Source: Pseudomonas sp. 102515 (GTDB taxonomy: Bacteria; Pseudomonadota; Gammaproteobacteria; Pseudomonadales; Pseudomonadaceae). Taken from it: a stretch of 64,000 nt of DNA. Location: the NCBI RefSeq assembly GCF_031085165.1, contig NZ_JAVHTY010000003.1, forward strand, positions 620,001-684,000. Reading direction: 5' to 3'. Position 1 is the stretch's first letter. Each line of letters starts with the position of its first letter. Under the pieces are notes generated by a model. That model was given only the letters and a program-made list of their open reading frames with translations, was not told where the DNA came from and ran no database searches. The translations under genes were made by a program, and so were the position numbers. This document shows, piece after piece, positions 1 to 8,397 of the stretch.

Positions 1-53
1 ACGCCGCCATGGGTGTCGGGCAAGTAGGTCTTGAAGACATGCAAAATGCGCAT
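1..53 (-). CDS. Glycosyltransferase family 4, N-terminal fragment (runs off left edge)
   Basis: Only the first 17 codons are present. They read MRILHVFKTYLPDTHGG, the typical opening of GT4 (GT-B fold) glycosyltransferases: a first beta strand followed by the glycine-rich loop that contacts the acceptor or nucleotide sugar. The gene is divergent from the surface-protein locus to its right, so it probably belongs to another glycan cluster outside the window. No clear Shine-Dalgarno sequence precedes the ATG at 53, so the exact start is uncertain. Function beyond the family cannot be judged from so little sequence. Confidence 0.6.
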   Translation of the reverse strand, partial: MRILHVFKTYLPDTHGG

Positions 54-365
54 GGCGAAGGTGAACTCAAAAGGAAGGCACCCTAGCACAGCTGTCTAGT
101 ATGCAGCTCTGAATCTAGGTGCTAGGAATCAATGACTTGCGCGCTAATCGATCCTTTTTATGGCTTTTTGCTATCAAATCGATTGAACTTTTCTACCGAA
201 CGGTAGTGCCTGGGCTACGATTTGACGTTGAGATTGAGTGATTTTCTTCTATCCTGACCTCGTCAAGAAGCTGGCGCGGTCACACAAGATGTGTGATAGG
301 GTTGGCACCTGACCAAGGCCCAGATGCGTTCATCCTGGGCTTCCAAGGACATCGGTCACGAACGA
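54..365. other. Intergenic region between divergent genes
   Basis: About 310 bases with no convincing gene. It is noticeably AT-richer than the flanks and should hold the promoters of the divergent GT4 fragment and the gene starting at 366. A perfect inverted repeat CTACCG-AA-CGGTAG lies at 193-206. A TTGACG at 222-227 resembles a -35 box, but I see no -10 box at proper spacing. Confidence 0.5.
193..206. promoter_or_regulatory. Perfect 6-2-6 inverted repeat, possible operator
   Basis: CTACCGAACGGTAG is a perfect dyad (CTACCG, two-base spacer, CGGTAG) in the AT-rich gap between the divergent left-edge glycosyltransferase and the surface locus. The size and ACCG..CGGT core resemble operators of TetR-type repressors, but no TetR gene is adjacent. 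No T-run follows, so a terminator is unlikely. Confidence 0.3.
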
Positions 366-1256
366 ATGGATCTTATGGATGATTCACCCTTCACCTTCAA
401 GACTCGGCTGCTCACTCTCGAGCCCGGGATGTATATCCTCAGATATGCCTCCCAGGACAACGCCGAGCAGCCCTGCCTCATCAGCCTGCAGCCTGCCCCC
501 ATCGGCAAGAGCTCGGTCGATTTCTTTCCAGGCGAAACCGTCGTCCGCAATACCCTCTCCCGTCTGGGTGACACCCTGATCGTGCGCGTCAAGAACGGCG
601 CCGGCACCCTGCTCATCACCGAATATCAGCGTGCCGATCTGCCGGTACGCAAGGTCGACCTGCGCGTCGATCGGATCGATACCTCCGTCGACATCATTCG
701 TCCCGAACAGCAGCAGGCTCCCGTCGTCGCGAGCCAGGCGCTGGAATCGGCAGCGCGGGCCGAGCGGCATGGCAGCCCCCTGCTGCTCGAGCTCCTCGGT
801 CATGTTCAGGCCAAAGGGGACGTCAAGGCCCACGAGTGGGTGGGCAATACCGAACAGGAAGCCCGCCTCGAAGGTTTCGCCATCATCTGGCCGAACAAGC
901 CCCAGGGTGTGGATATCGCCTACAGCTGCAAGGTCGCCGATGTCTTGCAGCCCGCTGTGCTCAGCGGCAATTTCTCCGGCTCGCGCGGCAAGCGCGCGCC
1001 CATCACTGCGGTGGCCATGGCCCTGGTCGGGCCACGCCGCGCCGAATACGTTCTGGATGCCCAGGCGGTCTTTGCCGGATGTGATCCGCAAGACCTCGTG
1101 GACGGCCAGGAAGTTACTGCCCAACAGGGGCAGGCCAAGCTCGTCGCTCTACATGTATCGATCACCCCCCGCATCGAGATGAACGCTGCCCGCTACCAGT
1201 CTCCCAGGGAAGATCTCACCCAAATCCCGCTTCATCCCGCGCAAGTCACCACCTGA
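366..1256 (+). CDS. Unrecognised 296-aa protein upstream of the secreted DUF4214 protein
   Basis: I do not recognise the family. The protein has no signal peptide or membrane segment. It looks like two beta-rich halves joined by a linker near residue 120 (rich in Arg, Asp, Gln and Ala). The second half contains an alternating hydrophobic stretch with EGFAIIWPNKPQGVDIAYSC. An upstream in-frame start exists at 324, but ATG 366 directly precedes the ordered sequence and is preferred. The stop is 24 bases before the secreted-protein gene, so the two are probably co-transcribed. A cytoplasmic chaperone, modifier or co-exported partner of that protein is possible. This is inference from position only. 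Confidence 0.65.
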   Translation: MDLMDDSPFTFKTRLLTLEPGMYILRYASQDNAEQPCLISLQPAPIGKSSVDFFPGETVVRNTLSRLGDTLIVRVKNGAGTLLITEYQRADLPVRKVDLRVDRIDTSVDIIRPEQQQAPVVASQALESAARAERHGSPLLLELLGHVQAKGDVKAHEWVGNTEQEARLEGFAIIWPNKPQGVDIAYSCKVADVLQPAVLSGNFSGSRGKRAPITAVAMALVGPRRAEYVLDAQAVFAGCDPQDLVDGQEVTAQQGQAKLVALHVSITPRIEMNAARYQSPREDLTQIPLHPAQVTT

Positions 1257-1280
1257 CGCGCGACCTAGGAGATTCTTTTC

Positions 1281-2384
1281 ATGCAATACGATGCCGCCAT
1301 TACGTCCGCTGCTTTCACTACTGCTCTGGCCGCCACTTCGCTGAACGTCACCACCAAGAGCGTCATTGCCGACCTCCTGGACCTGGACGTGTCCAACTCC
1401 ACCGTCACTGCCGCTGGCTACAACGGCAAGTCGCTGAGCCTGACCGTCGACCCGGTCACTGGCGCTCTGCAGACTCCTGAATTCGTCTCCCTGGATGTGG
1501 CTGGTGCTGCTGGGACCGACGTCAACATTCCGGTTGGCCCGACCTTGGCGAACGCCTCGGTGTTCCTGATCAACTCGGCCGCCAACGTCACCTTCACCGT
1601 GGGCAACGCCGTCACCACTCAGGCCACCGTCGATGCCAGTGGTATCAATCGCGCGATTATCAGCGGCTCGGGCAATGACATCATTGCCGTGACCGATAAC
1701 GTCAACACCCTGGTGGATGCTGGCGCGGGTAATGACAAGATCACGACTGCTGGTGGTAATGATGTCGTCATCCTCAATGGTGGCAACAACACCGTCAGCA
1801 CTGGTGCCGGCGCCGACCTGATCTATACCGGAAATGGCAACGACATCGTGGACGCTGGTACCGGCTACGATGTGGTCAGGGTCAGTGGAAGCCTGGCGGA
1901 TTACACCGTGACCTCGACCAGCAACTCGGTGGTACTGACCAGCAGCACGGGTACCGTGACGCTCAGCAACGTGCAGTTCGTGACGGATACTTCGGGCACC
2001 AGCTCTGTCGCTATTGCGTCGTCGCAGTCCGAAGCGACTGTTCTGCGGCTGTACGAAGGTCTGTTCAATCGCAACGCCGATGCCAGTGGTGCTCAGGCTT
2101 GGACTGAGGCGTTCGCTGGCAACGGCGGTGATCTCAAGGCCATCGCTAACGGCTTCCTCGGTTCTGCCGAATTCGCCAGCCTGGGTAACTTGAGCGATGC
2201 CCAGTACATCCAGAGTTTGTACAGCAACGTTCTGGACCGTACCGCTGATGCCGAAGGTTTGGTCACCTGGGCTCAGTTGCTGGCTACCGGTGGCACCCGC
2301 GCCGATGTCGCTATCGGCATCGTGGGTTCCGCGGAGGCTCAGACTCACGACACCAGCGTCATCTTGGTCACCGGCCAGGTCTAA
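1281..2384 (+). CDS. RTX-like, DUF4214-containing secreted surface protein
   Basis: A 367-aa, Thr/Ser/Val/Asn-rich protein in which I see no cysteine, typical of extracellular proteins exported by type I secretion. Residues about 128-200 carry degenerate Gly/Asn/Asp repeats (GSGNDII, GAGNDKI, GNGNDIV), the calcium-binding RTX pattern. Residues about 250-355 form a DUF4214 unit (LRLYEGLFNRNADASG, LYSNVLDRTADAEGL). There is no N-terminal signal peptide. The C-terminus is short and hydrophobic (VILVTGQV), as expected of an uncleaved type I signal. A strong RBS (AGGAG) precedes the ATG and a strong terminator follows the stop. The probable exporter lies at 12.6-17.1 kb. Likely a surface-layer, adhesin or matrix protein; the precise role is unknown. 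Confidence 0.8.
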   Translation: MQYDAAITSAAFTTALAATSLNVTTKSVIADLLDLDVSNSTVTAAGYNGKSLSLTVDPVTGALQTPEFVSLDVAGAAGTDVNIPVGPTLANASVFLINSAANVTFTVGNAVTTQATVDASGINRAIISGSGNDIIAVTDNVNTLVDAGAGNDKITTAGGNDVVILNGGNNTVSTGAGADLIYTGNGNDIVDAGTGYDVVRVSGSLADYTVTSTSNSVVLTSSTGTVTLSNVQFVTDTSGTSSVAIASSQSEATVLRLYEGLFNRNADASGAQAWTEAFAGNGGDLKAIANGFLGSAEFASLGNLSDAQYIQSLYSNVLDRTADAEGLVTWAQLLATGGTRADVAIGIVGSAEAQTHDTSVILVTGQV

Positions 2385-2406
2385 CGGCGTTTCGTTGACC
2401 TGAGAC

Positions 2407-2439
2407 AAGACTTCCGGCCCTAGGGCCGGAAGTCTTTTT
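2407..2439 (+). terminator. Rho-independent terminator after the DUF4214 gene
   Basis: A perfect 14-bp stem (arms 2407-2420 and 2423-2436, core CTTCCGGCCC/GGGCCGGAAG) merges into a run of T residues. It separates a short, probably highly expressed unit (366-2384) from the glycosyltransferase genes. Confidence 0.9.
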
Positions 2440-2489
2440 CAAACCAGTAACCTTCTGATCCACCTGGCTTTTCGCGGAGACCGCTGCCC

Positions 2490-4994
2490 ATGAGCCAATC
2501 GACACTCATGGAGCACTATCAGGCTCTGCTCCAGGCCGGACAGTCAGACGAGGCTCAACGTCGTCTCGAGCTGGCACTCCAGATTCCCGATCAGCGCCCG
2601 GTAGCGCTGGTCTCCGCCGGTCTTGCGGCGCTCAACAGAGGCGCGCTGGATCAGGCTTTCCTGACCCTGGCCGAAGCCAACGCCAACGCCAGCCTGGCAC
2701 GGCAGGGCGAAACGGCAGCATTGCTCGCCCACGTGCTCCTGCAAAAGGGCGAGTCCCAAGCCGCCTACGACTTTCTCGCCGACCCGGCCAATCCTGCCCG
2801 TAATACCCCTGCGGTTCGGCTGTTGCGCTTGCGTGCACTCATCGCGCTACCTGGCGTCAAACCGGCGCGACTGGTCGAGCAACTACCCTACTTCAACAGC
2901 GCCGACGAACTGGCCGTGCTGTTGCAGCAGCTACCGCCTCGGCGTTGGGGACACGTCGAGTTCGATCCGGCCACCCAGGAAATCCGTGGCTGGGTGCTGG
3001 ATACCCGGCATCCACAAACGCCGGTCAAACTCACGTTGAAACTGGGTGATCGTCAACAGACCATCGTCGCCAACCTACCCAGTCCGTTACTGGCCAAGTC
3101 GATCAATGGCGGGCGTCATGGTGGCATTCGCCTCCGTCTGCCTGCTCCGCTCGGCCGTGTGCGCCTGTGCTGGGCGGATGGCAGCGAGGTTCTGGGCAGT
3201 CCGCTGGCGGCCGTCGAAGCGCTACGGCCCATTCCGGTTGAAGCGCCGGTGGAATCCATCGACCCCGTCGTGGATGTGCTCATTCCCATTTACCGCGGGC
3301 GCGAGGCATCGCTCGCCTGTATCCAGGGCGTGCTCGATAGCCTGGACGCCAACCAGACCCCGATGAACGTGGTGGTGCTGGACGACGAAAGCCCCGAGCC
3401 CGAGTTGAGCCAGGCGCTGCGCGAATTGGCCGAGACGGGCCGGATCGAACTCCATCGCAGCCCGGCCAACCTTGGCTTCATCCGCAACATGAATCGGGGC
3501 ATGGCCCTGCATCGCGGGCGCGATGTGGTGTGGTTGAACGCCGATGCGCGGGTCTGCGATGACTGGCTGGACAGGCTGCGCGACGCGGCCTACTCCGCAG
3601 CCGATGTCGCCACCGCCACGCCTTTCAGCAATAACGGCGAGCTGCTCAGCTTCCCGGAAAGCCGCAAGAGCCATGTCATGCCCACGCTGGACGAACAGCG
3701 CGTCCTGCATCGCCAGGCAGCCAGCGACCTCTCGGCGCCGCCCGATATCGAGGTGGGTTGTGGCTTCTGCTTCTATATCAAGCGCCGGGCGCTGGAGCAG
3801 GTCGGCCTGCTCGACGAGATCCAGCTCAAGCGCGGTTATGGCGAGGAAACCGATTGGTGTCTCAGGGCCAAGGCGCAGGGCTGGCGGCACGTGGCGGCGC
3901 AGCGGGTCTTCGTCGCACACCGGGGCGGCGTTTCCTTCGGTGCGGAAAAGCTCGAGCGGGTAGCCTTCAACAACGCCATCCTGCGCCAGCGTTATCCCGG
4001 CGCAGAGCGTGCTTTCGAGCGCTTCTATCGTCACGATCCGCTCAAGCCCTATCGTCAGCGGCTGCAGCGCGAGCGACTTACCGAGCTCGGCGCACAACTG
4101 GCGTCGGCCAACACCTGCGCAACGATCATCGCGGCCGACCGGCTCGATCTTCTCGCGGCGCTGGGCGGCGACGAACCTGCCTTTGTCCTCGCCTTTCGGC
4201 AGACGGATACCGAGCTGGAGGTCAGCCTGCAGGTTGACGGCCAGGGGCTGCCGGTGCTCCTGGACTACCGTCTAGCCGCGGACGTGGAGCAACTGATCAC
4301 GGACCTGCAACGGTTGCGGCCTAGCGCCTTGGATTACATTCAGCCCGAGCGCTGTCCTGCGTTGCTGCAGACCCTTCCCGCGCGGCTCGGCGTGCCCTAT
4401 CGCCTGATCGATCCGGCCGCCGATACCGGTTCCCCAGCCACTGGCTTCCGCGAGGCAGCTAGCGAGCAGCGCGTGACCTTCGCCGCGCTGGCCACCACGC
4501 TGCTGATGAGCAATCCCCAGGTCCCCGTTGCGGCGGGCGCGCCTTTTGCGTCGCTCGACCAGCCACCGACCCCGCGCCTGGGCAATATCCTGATCGCTGA
4601 TTCCCTCGCGGATCCACGACTGGCCCAGGCCTGGTTGCAGCTGGTTCGCCTGAGCCGGCGGCAGGGCCTGGCCTGTCGCTTCCTGCTCCTCGAGCGCACG
4701 CCTTGGGAAAGGAGCCTGCTTGCCAGTGGCAATGTCAGCCCCCTGATCGAGTTACCTGGTATCGCCCGGTCCCGGATACCTGCCTTGGCCGGCTGTACCC
4801 TGGCCTTGAGTCTCGAGGCCGCACCAGCCAGTGTCTGGTTCGCGCCTCAAATTGCCCGGCATACCGCCTTGCCCCTTTATGCACCCGCAGGGGTGGTCGC
4901 GACCGAAGTGGGCGCCCATCCCCTCGGTCTGCTGCCCGCGCCCCTGAACGCCCTGCTAGGCGACGCCCTTCCCGACAGGTTTCTCCATGACTGA
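2490..4994 (+). CDS. TPR-like/GT2 glycosyltransferase, 834 aa
   Basis: Residues about 1-150 form an alpha-helical repeat region of TPR character. Residues about 155-245 form a beta-rich module with IRGWVLDTRHPQTP. A GT-A/GT2 domain starts near residue 258 (VDVLIPIYRGREASL), with LDDESPEPE and a metal/nucleotide-binding stretch WLNADARVCDDWLDRL. The acceptor side follows (VGCGFCFYIKRR, GYGEETDWCLRAKAQGW). A C-terminal region beyond residue 550 is unassigned. TPR-GT2 fusions are known among bacterial enzymes that glycosylate exported proteins such as flagellins; O-antigen or capsule synthesis is the alternative. It overlaps the next gene by 8 bases, implying translational coupling. Confidence 0.85.
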   Translation: MSQSTLMEHYQALLQAGQSDEAQRRLELALQIPDQRPVALVSAGLAALNRGALDQAFLTLAEANANASLARQGETAALLAHVLLQKGESQAAYDFLADPANPARNTPAVRLLRLRALIALPGVKPARLVEQLPYFNSADELAVLLQQLPPRRWGHVEFDPATQEIRGWVLDTRHPQTPVKLTLKLGDRQQTIVANLPSPLLAKSINGGRHGGIRLRLPAPLGRVRLCWADGSEVLGSPLAAVEALRPIPVEAPVESIDPVVDVLIPIYRGREASLACIQGVLDSLDANQTPMNVVVLDDESPEPELSQALRELAETGRIELHRSPANLGFIRNMNRGMALHRGRDVVWLNADARVCDDWLDRLRDAAYSAADVATATPFSNNGELLSFPESRKSHVMPTLDEQRVLHRQAASDLSAPPDIEVGCGFCFYIKRRALEQVGLLDEIQLKRGYGEETDWCLRAKAQGWRHVAAQRVFVAHRGGVSFGAEKLERVAFNNAILRQRYPGAERAFERFYRHDPLKPYRQRLQRERLTELGAQLASANTCATIIAADRLDLLAALGGDEPAFVLAFRQTDTELEVSLQVDGQGLPVLLDYRLAADVEQLITDLQRLRPSALDYIQPERCPALLQTLPARLGVPYRLIDPAADTGSPATGFREAASEQRVTFAALATTLLMSNPQVPVAAGAPFASLDQPPTPRLGNILIADSLADPRLAQAWLQLVRLSRRQGLACRFLLLERTPWERSLLASGNVSPLIELPGIARSRIPALAGCTLALSLEAAPASVWFAPQIARHTALPLYAPAGVVATEVGAHPLGLLPAPLNALLGDALPDRFLHD

Positions 4995-7344
4995 ACTCTT
5001 CCAAGCTCCCGCCCTGGTCACCGTGCAAGGCCAGATCCAGGGTCTTCACGGCAACGTGCTCGAGGGCTGGGCCTTCGATCCTGCCCAGCCCGATCTGCGT
5101 CTGGCGCTGGAAGTCGTCATCGATGGGGCGTGCGTAGCCTTGGTACGTGCGGACACCTATCAGCACGATCCGCTGGCTGGTGACGGCTTTCATGGCTTCG
5201 CCCTCCAGTTGCAACCGGCCTGGCTCAGCCGGGCTCGGCGTATCGCCGTGCGGTTGGCCAACGAGGGCCCCTGGATCGGTGAGCCCTTCGAGCTACCCAA
5301 CGAGAAGCCTGTCAAGGGCGAGTCCCAGGTGCCGGGCAGTCAGGTCTGGTACGGCGGTGGCCTTGTCGTAGCGGGTTGGATCTGGGATGACACCACCCCG
5401 GGACGTCACGTCGAGGTACGGGCGCGCCTGGGCGATCAGATCGTCGCCCGTTGCCTGGCGGATCTGCACCATCCGGCACTCATCTATCGCGCCGATGCCG
5501 ATCACGGCTACAGCCTGGAGCTGCCCTGGCAGTTCGGTGACGGCGAGCGCCGCGAGGTGCATATCGAGGACGATCAAGGCCGACCGCTGCACGGCAGCCC
5601 CATCACCGTCTGTTGCCACGCCGAAGGACTCGGCGCCCTGGTGGCCGCGCACTGGCCTGCGCAGGCCGACCCGGCACCCCGCGACCTGCTCATTCGCCTG
5701 GCGCGCGATTACGAGCAGCGCTGTCCACGTAGCGCCGGCTTCGGCCATTACCCCGAGTGGTTCGCTCACTACCAGCGCGCCCCTGAGTACCCACAAGCCG
5801 TGGCCGGTAGCAGGATCGCCGTTCTGCTCCATGGCGAAGCCGGTGAAACCGAGCGGCAGGCGTGCCTGGACAGCCTGAGCCAACAACGCCTGCGGCTCTT
5901 CACCCAGGCCGTTGCCGATCCCGCTGACGTATCCACCTCCTTGCAGCTGCTGCTGGAGGAGGGGGCCGACGCCGTGCTGTTCCAGCCACTGGATAGTCGT
6001 CTGCTACCCCACGCCCTCGATCAACTGGCGTTGGCACTGCAACCGAAGGAGGCAGGCAAGCACGTTGCCTGGGCCTTCGCCGATAGCGATCAGGACGCAG
6101 CGGATGGCCAGCGTAGCAACCCCTGGTTCAAACCGAGCTGGGACCTGGACCTCTACCTGGGGGCTGACCTCTTTACCGCCGGTGCCCTGTTTGGCCGCGA
6201 CATCATCCAGCGCGCCGTCCGATTGCTGAACGCAGCGCCCGAGCTGCCACGCGATCAGGAAGGGGTACTCGCCGCCCTTATCCTGGCCACGGAGCAAGAC
6301 AGGCTAGGCGTTGCCCGCGTGACCCAGGTGCTCAGCCATCGTAGTGCCAAGAGCCCCGCCACGCCGGCCGGCTGCGACGCCGGCAAGCCGCAGCGTTTGG
6401 AGCGCCTGACCTGGCTGGTGGGCAAGCTGCGTCCGGGTACCCGTCTGAGCCGCCAGTCCAAGCTGCCCGGTGCGCTACGCACCCACTGGCCGCTGCCCGA
6501 GCGTCTACCCAAGGTCAGCCTGATCATCCCCACCCGGGATGCCTACCAGCTTCTACATGCTTGCATGGAGGGTCTGCTGACCCAGACCGACTACCTGGAC
6601 CTGGAACTCATCATCGTCGACAACCAGACCAGCGATCCCGAAACGCTCGCCTACTTCGACGAACTCAAGGGGCGCGGCGTACGCATCCTGCCGCATCCCT
6701 ATCCCTTCAACTACGCCACCTTGAACAACGTCGGTGTCGAGTTCGCCACCGGGGAATACATAGGTCTCATCAACAACGACATCGAGATCCTGCATCCGGA
6801 TTGGCTCAAGGAAATGATGAGTCTGGCCGTACGACCTGATGTTGGAGCGGTGGGCGCCAAGCTGCTGTGGAAGAACGACATGGTCCAGCACGCCGGTGTC
6901 GTCATCGGCATCAACGGCCTGGCCGCCCACACGGGCAACAACTGGATGCGCAACGATCCGGGCTACCTGGGTTTTAACCACCTTGTCCGCCGCCAGAGCG
7001 CCTGCACCACCGCCTGCCTGATCCTGCGTCGTGATCTCTATCTGCAGATCGAGGGCATGGACGAGGTCCGGCACCCTGTTGCCTTCAACGACGTGGACAT
7101 GTGCCTGCGCATCAATGAGCTCGGCCTGAAGATTCTCTGGACGCCGTTTGCCGAGCTGATTCATGCAGAGTCGGCGAGTCGGGGAAAGGATAGTTCCAAA
7201 GATAAACAAGCCCGTTCGATAAGAGAACAGCTGTTTTTGATTGAAAGGTGGGGCGAGCGCTTTAGGTACGATCCGTCGTATCACCCGCTATTAGCAGCCG
7301 AGTGGGCCTTGGGGAATTATAATGGATTATCATTTGAATATTGA
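4987..7344 (+). CDS. GT2 glycosyltransferase with two N-terminal beta modules, 785 aa
   Basis: Two beta-rich modules (residues about 8-100 with LEGWAFDPAQPDL, and about 115-210 with VAGWIWDDTTPG) resemble the module in the preceding gene. A middle region without a recognised domain follows. A canonical GT2 domain starts near residue 508 (PKVSLIIPTRDAYQLL), with IIVDNQTSD, LINNDIEILHPDWL (DXD-like) and VAFNDVDMCLRINELG, as in O-antigen or rhamnan-type transferases. From about base 7190 the composition falls sharply in GC while the frame stays open, so the last 50 or so codons appear to come from the neighbouring AT-rich cassette. Likely acts on the cytoplasmic face of the inner membrane; donor sugar unknown. 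Confidence 0.85.
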   Translation: MTELFQAPALVTVQGQIQGLHGNVLEGWAFDPAQPDLRLALEVVIDGACVALVRADTYQHDPLAGDGFHGFALQLQPAWLSRARRIAVRLANEGPWIGEPFELPNEKPVKGESQVPGSQVWYGGGLVVAGWIWDDTTPGRHVEVRARLGDQIVARCLADLHHPALIYRADADHGYSLELPWQFGDGERREVHIEDDQGRPLHGSPITVCCHAEGLGALVAAHWPAQADPAPRDLLIRLARDYEQRCPRSAGFGHYPEWFAHYQRAPEYPQAVAGSRIAVLLHGEAGETERQACLDSLSQQRLRLFTQAVADPADVSTSLQLLLEEGADAVLFQPLDSRLLPHALDQLALALQPKEAGKHVAWAFADSDQDAADGQRSNPWFKPSWDLDLYLGADLFTAGALFGRDIIQRAVRLLNAAPELPRDQEGVLAALILATEQDRLGVARVTQVLSHRSAKSPATPAGCDAGKPQRLERLTWLVGKLRPGTRLSRQSKLPGALRTHWPLPERLPKVSLIIPTRDAYQLLHACMEGLLTQTDYLDLELIIVDNQTSDPETLAYFDELKGRGVRILPHPYPFNYATLNNVGVEFATGEYIGLINNDIEILHPDWLKEMMSLAVRPDVGAVGAKLLWKNDMVQHAGVVIGINGLAAHTGNNWMRNDPGYLGFNHLVRRQSACTTACLILRRDLYLQIEGMDEVRHPVAFNDVDMCLRINELGLKILWTPFAELIHAESASRGKDSSKDKQARSIREQLFLIERWGERFRYDPSYHPLLAAEWALGNYNGLSFEY

Positions 7345-7356
7345 TGGTGGTGGAAC

Positions 7357-8397
7357 GTGAGATCTATTTGCTATGTGTCGGAAACTGGAAGAATCGACAG
7401 GCCAATATTGGATCCCTCCGTTAGATACAGATGTTTCCACCCGGGTGAATTGTTCGGGAAGATGGGTCGTACGGTAGCTATCTATTCAGCTGCCCGATTC
7501 TACGATGCTCCATGCTTGGATTATGATGTTTATATATTTCACCGGCCCAACGTGGCTCGTAAAAGATTTTCTCAAACAGTTGGTAAGCTCAAGTTTTTAG
7601 GTAAAATTTTGGTTGCTGATTATGATGATCTGATTTTCGGCGGTGAAAAACTTGCGCTAGTAAGTTCTGCGGTCAAAAATGGAACATTGAGCGAATCAGC
7701 AGCCATTACAGCTTTCGGCTCAAATCTAGAGGCGCTAGGGTTCTTTGACCTAGTAACCACGTCGACCCAGGCGTTGGCACAAAAAGTTTTAGAATTCAAT
7801 CCTTCAGCCCGTGTCAATGTACTGCACAATTTCATACCTCCCTCCGTTCTAGAGGTACACGATAACTTAGACACGTCCTCAACCCCAAGGAGCGAGTTTA
7901 GATTAGGCTACTTTTCGGGCACTAAAAGTCATAACAGTGATTTTCCGATTGTCTCGGACGTATTGCATAAGATTTTGAGTGAAAACCGAAAGTCGAGCCT
8001 TTTAGTTGTCGGTCCAGTGGACTTGCCACCTGGGATTAGTTCCCTTCCTAATGTGACAAAGTTATCAGCCGTTGGCTATTGGCGTCTGCCAAGCTTGATG
8101 AAACAGTGCAGTATTGTCATTGCGCCCTTGGAAGAGACTAGTTTCAATAGGTGTAAGTCCAGAGTCAAGTATCTGGAGTCGGCTTTGGCAGGCTGTCGAC
8201 TTGTTGCTTCCCCTATACCTGATATGTCTGAAATCGGATCAGATTTCATCGATCTCGCTTCAAGCAAAAACGACTGGTATAACTTTTTATCAACTCGCAG
8301 CTCAAAAGAAGAGCTAGTGGCTTCTGCAGACGTTAACAGGTTAAATCTGGAAAAGTTGACGGCTAGCGCTAAAAAAGATCTTGAGGCTTTTTTATGA
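7357..8397 (+). CDS. GT-B-like glycosyltransferase, 346 aa
   Basis: Begins at a GTG (RSICYVSETGRIDRP). No stronger start is visible. The layout is that of a two-domain GT-B enzyme: an N-terminal half with DYDVYIFHRPNVARKRF and LVADYDDLIF, then a C-terminal nucleotide-sugar half (FRLGYFSGTKSHNSDF, LLVVGPVDLP, VIAPLEETSFNRCKS, KYLESALAGCRLVAS). This resembles family-4-like transferases of surface-glycan clusters. It is AT-rich compared with the chromosome and ends in a 4-base ATGA overlap with the next gene. Donor and acceptor cannot be predicted. Confidence 0.75.
   Translation: MRSICYVSETGRIDRPILDPSVRYRCFHPGELFGKMGRTVAIYSAARFYDAPCLDYDVYIFHRPNVARKRFSQTVGKLKFLGKILVADYDDLIFGGEKLALVSSAVKNGTLSESAAITAFGSNLEALGFFDLVTTSTQALAQKVLEFNPSARVNVLHNFIPPSVLEVHDNLDTSSTPRSEFRLGYFSGTKSHNSDFPIVSDVLHKILSENRKSSLLVVGPVDLPPGISSLPNVTKLSAVGYWRLPSLMKQCSIVIAPLEETSFNRCKSRVKYLESALAGCRLVASPIPDMSEIGSDFIDLASSKNDWYNFLSTRSSKEELVASADVNRLNLEKLTASAKKDLEAFL

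Noticed and set aside
1149..2408. A 419-codon minus-strand open frame opposite the DUF4214 gene
   Set aside because: The repetitive Gly/Asp codons of the RTX-like region create an open frame on the other strand. The sense gene has an RBS, a terminator and recognisable domains.
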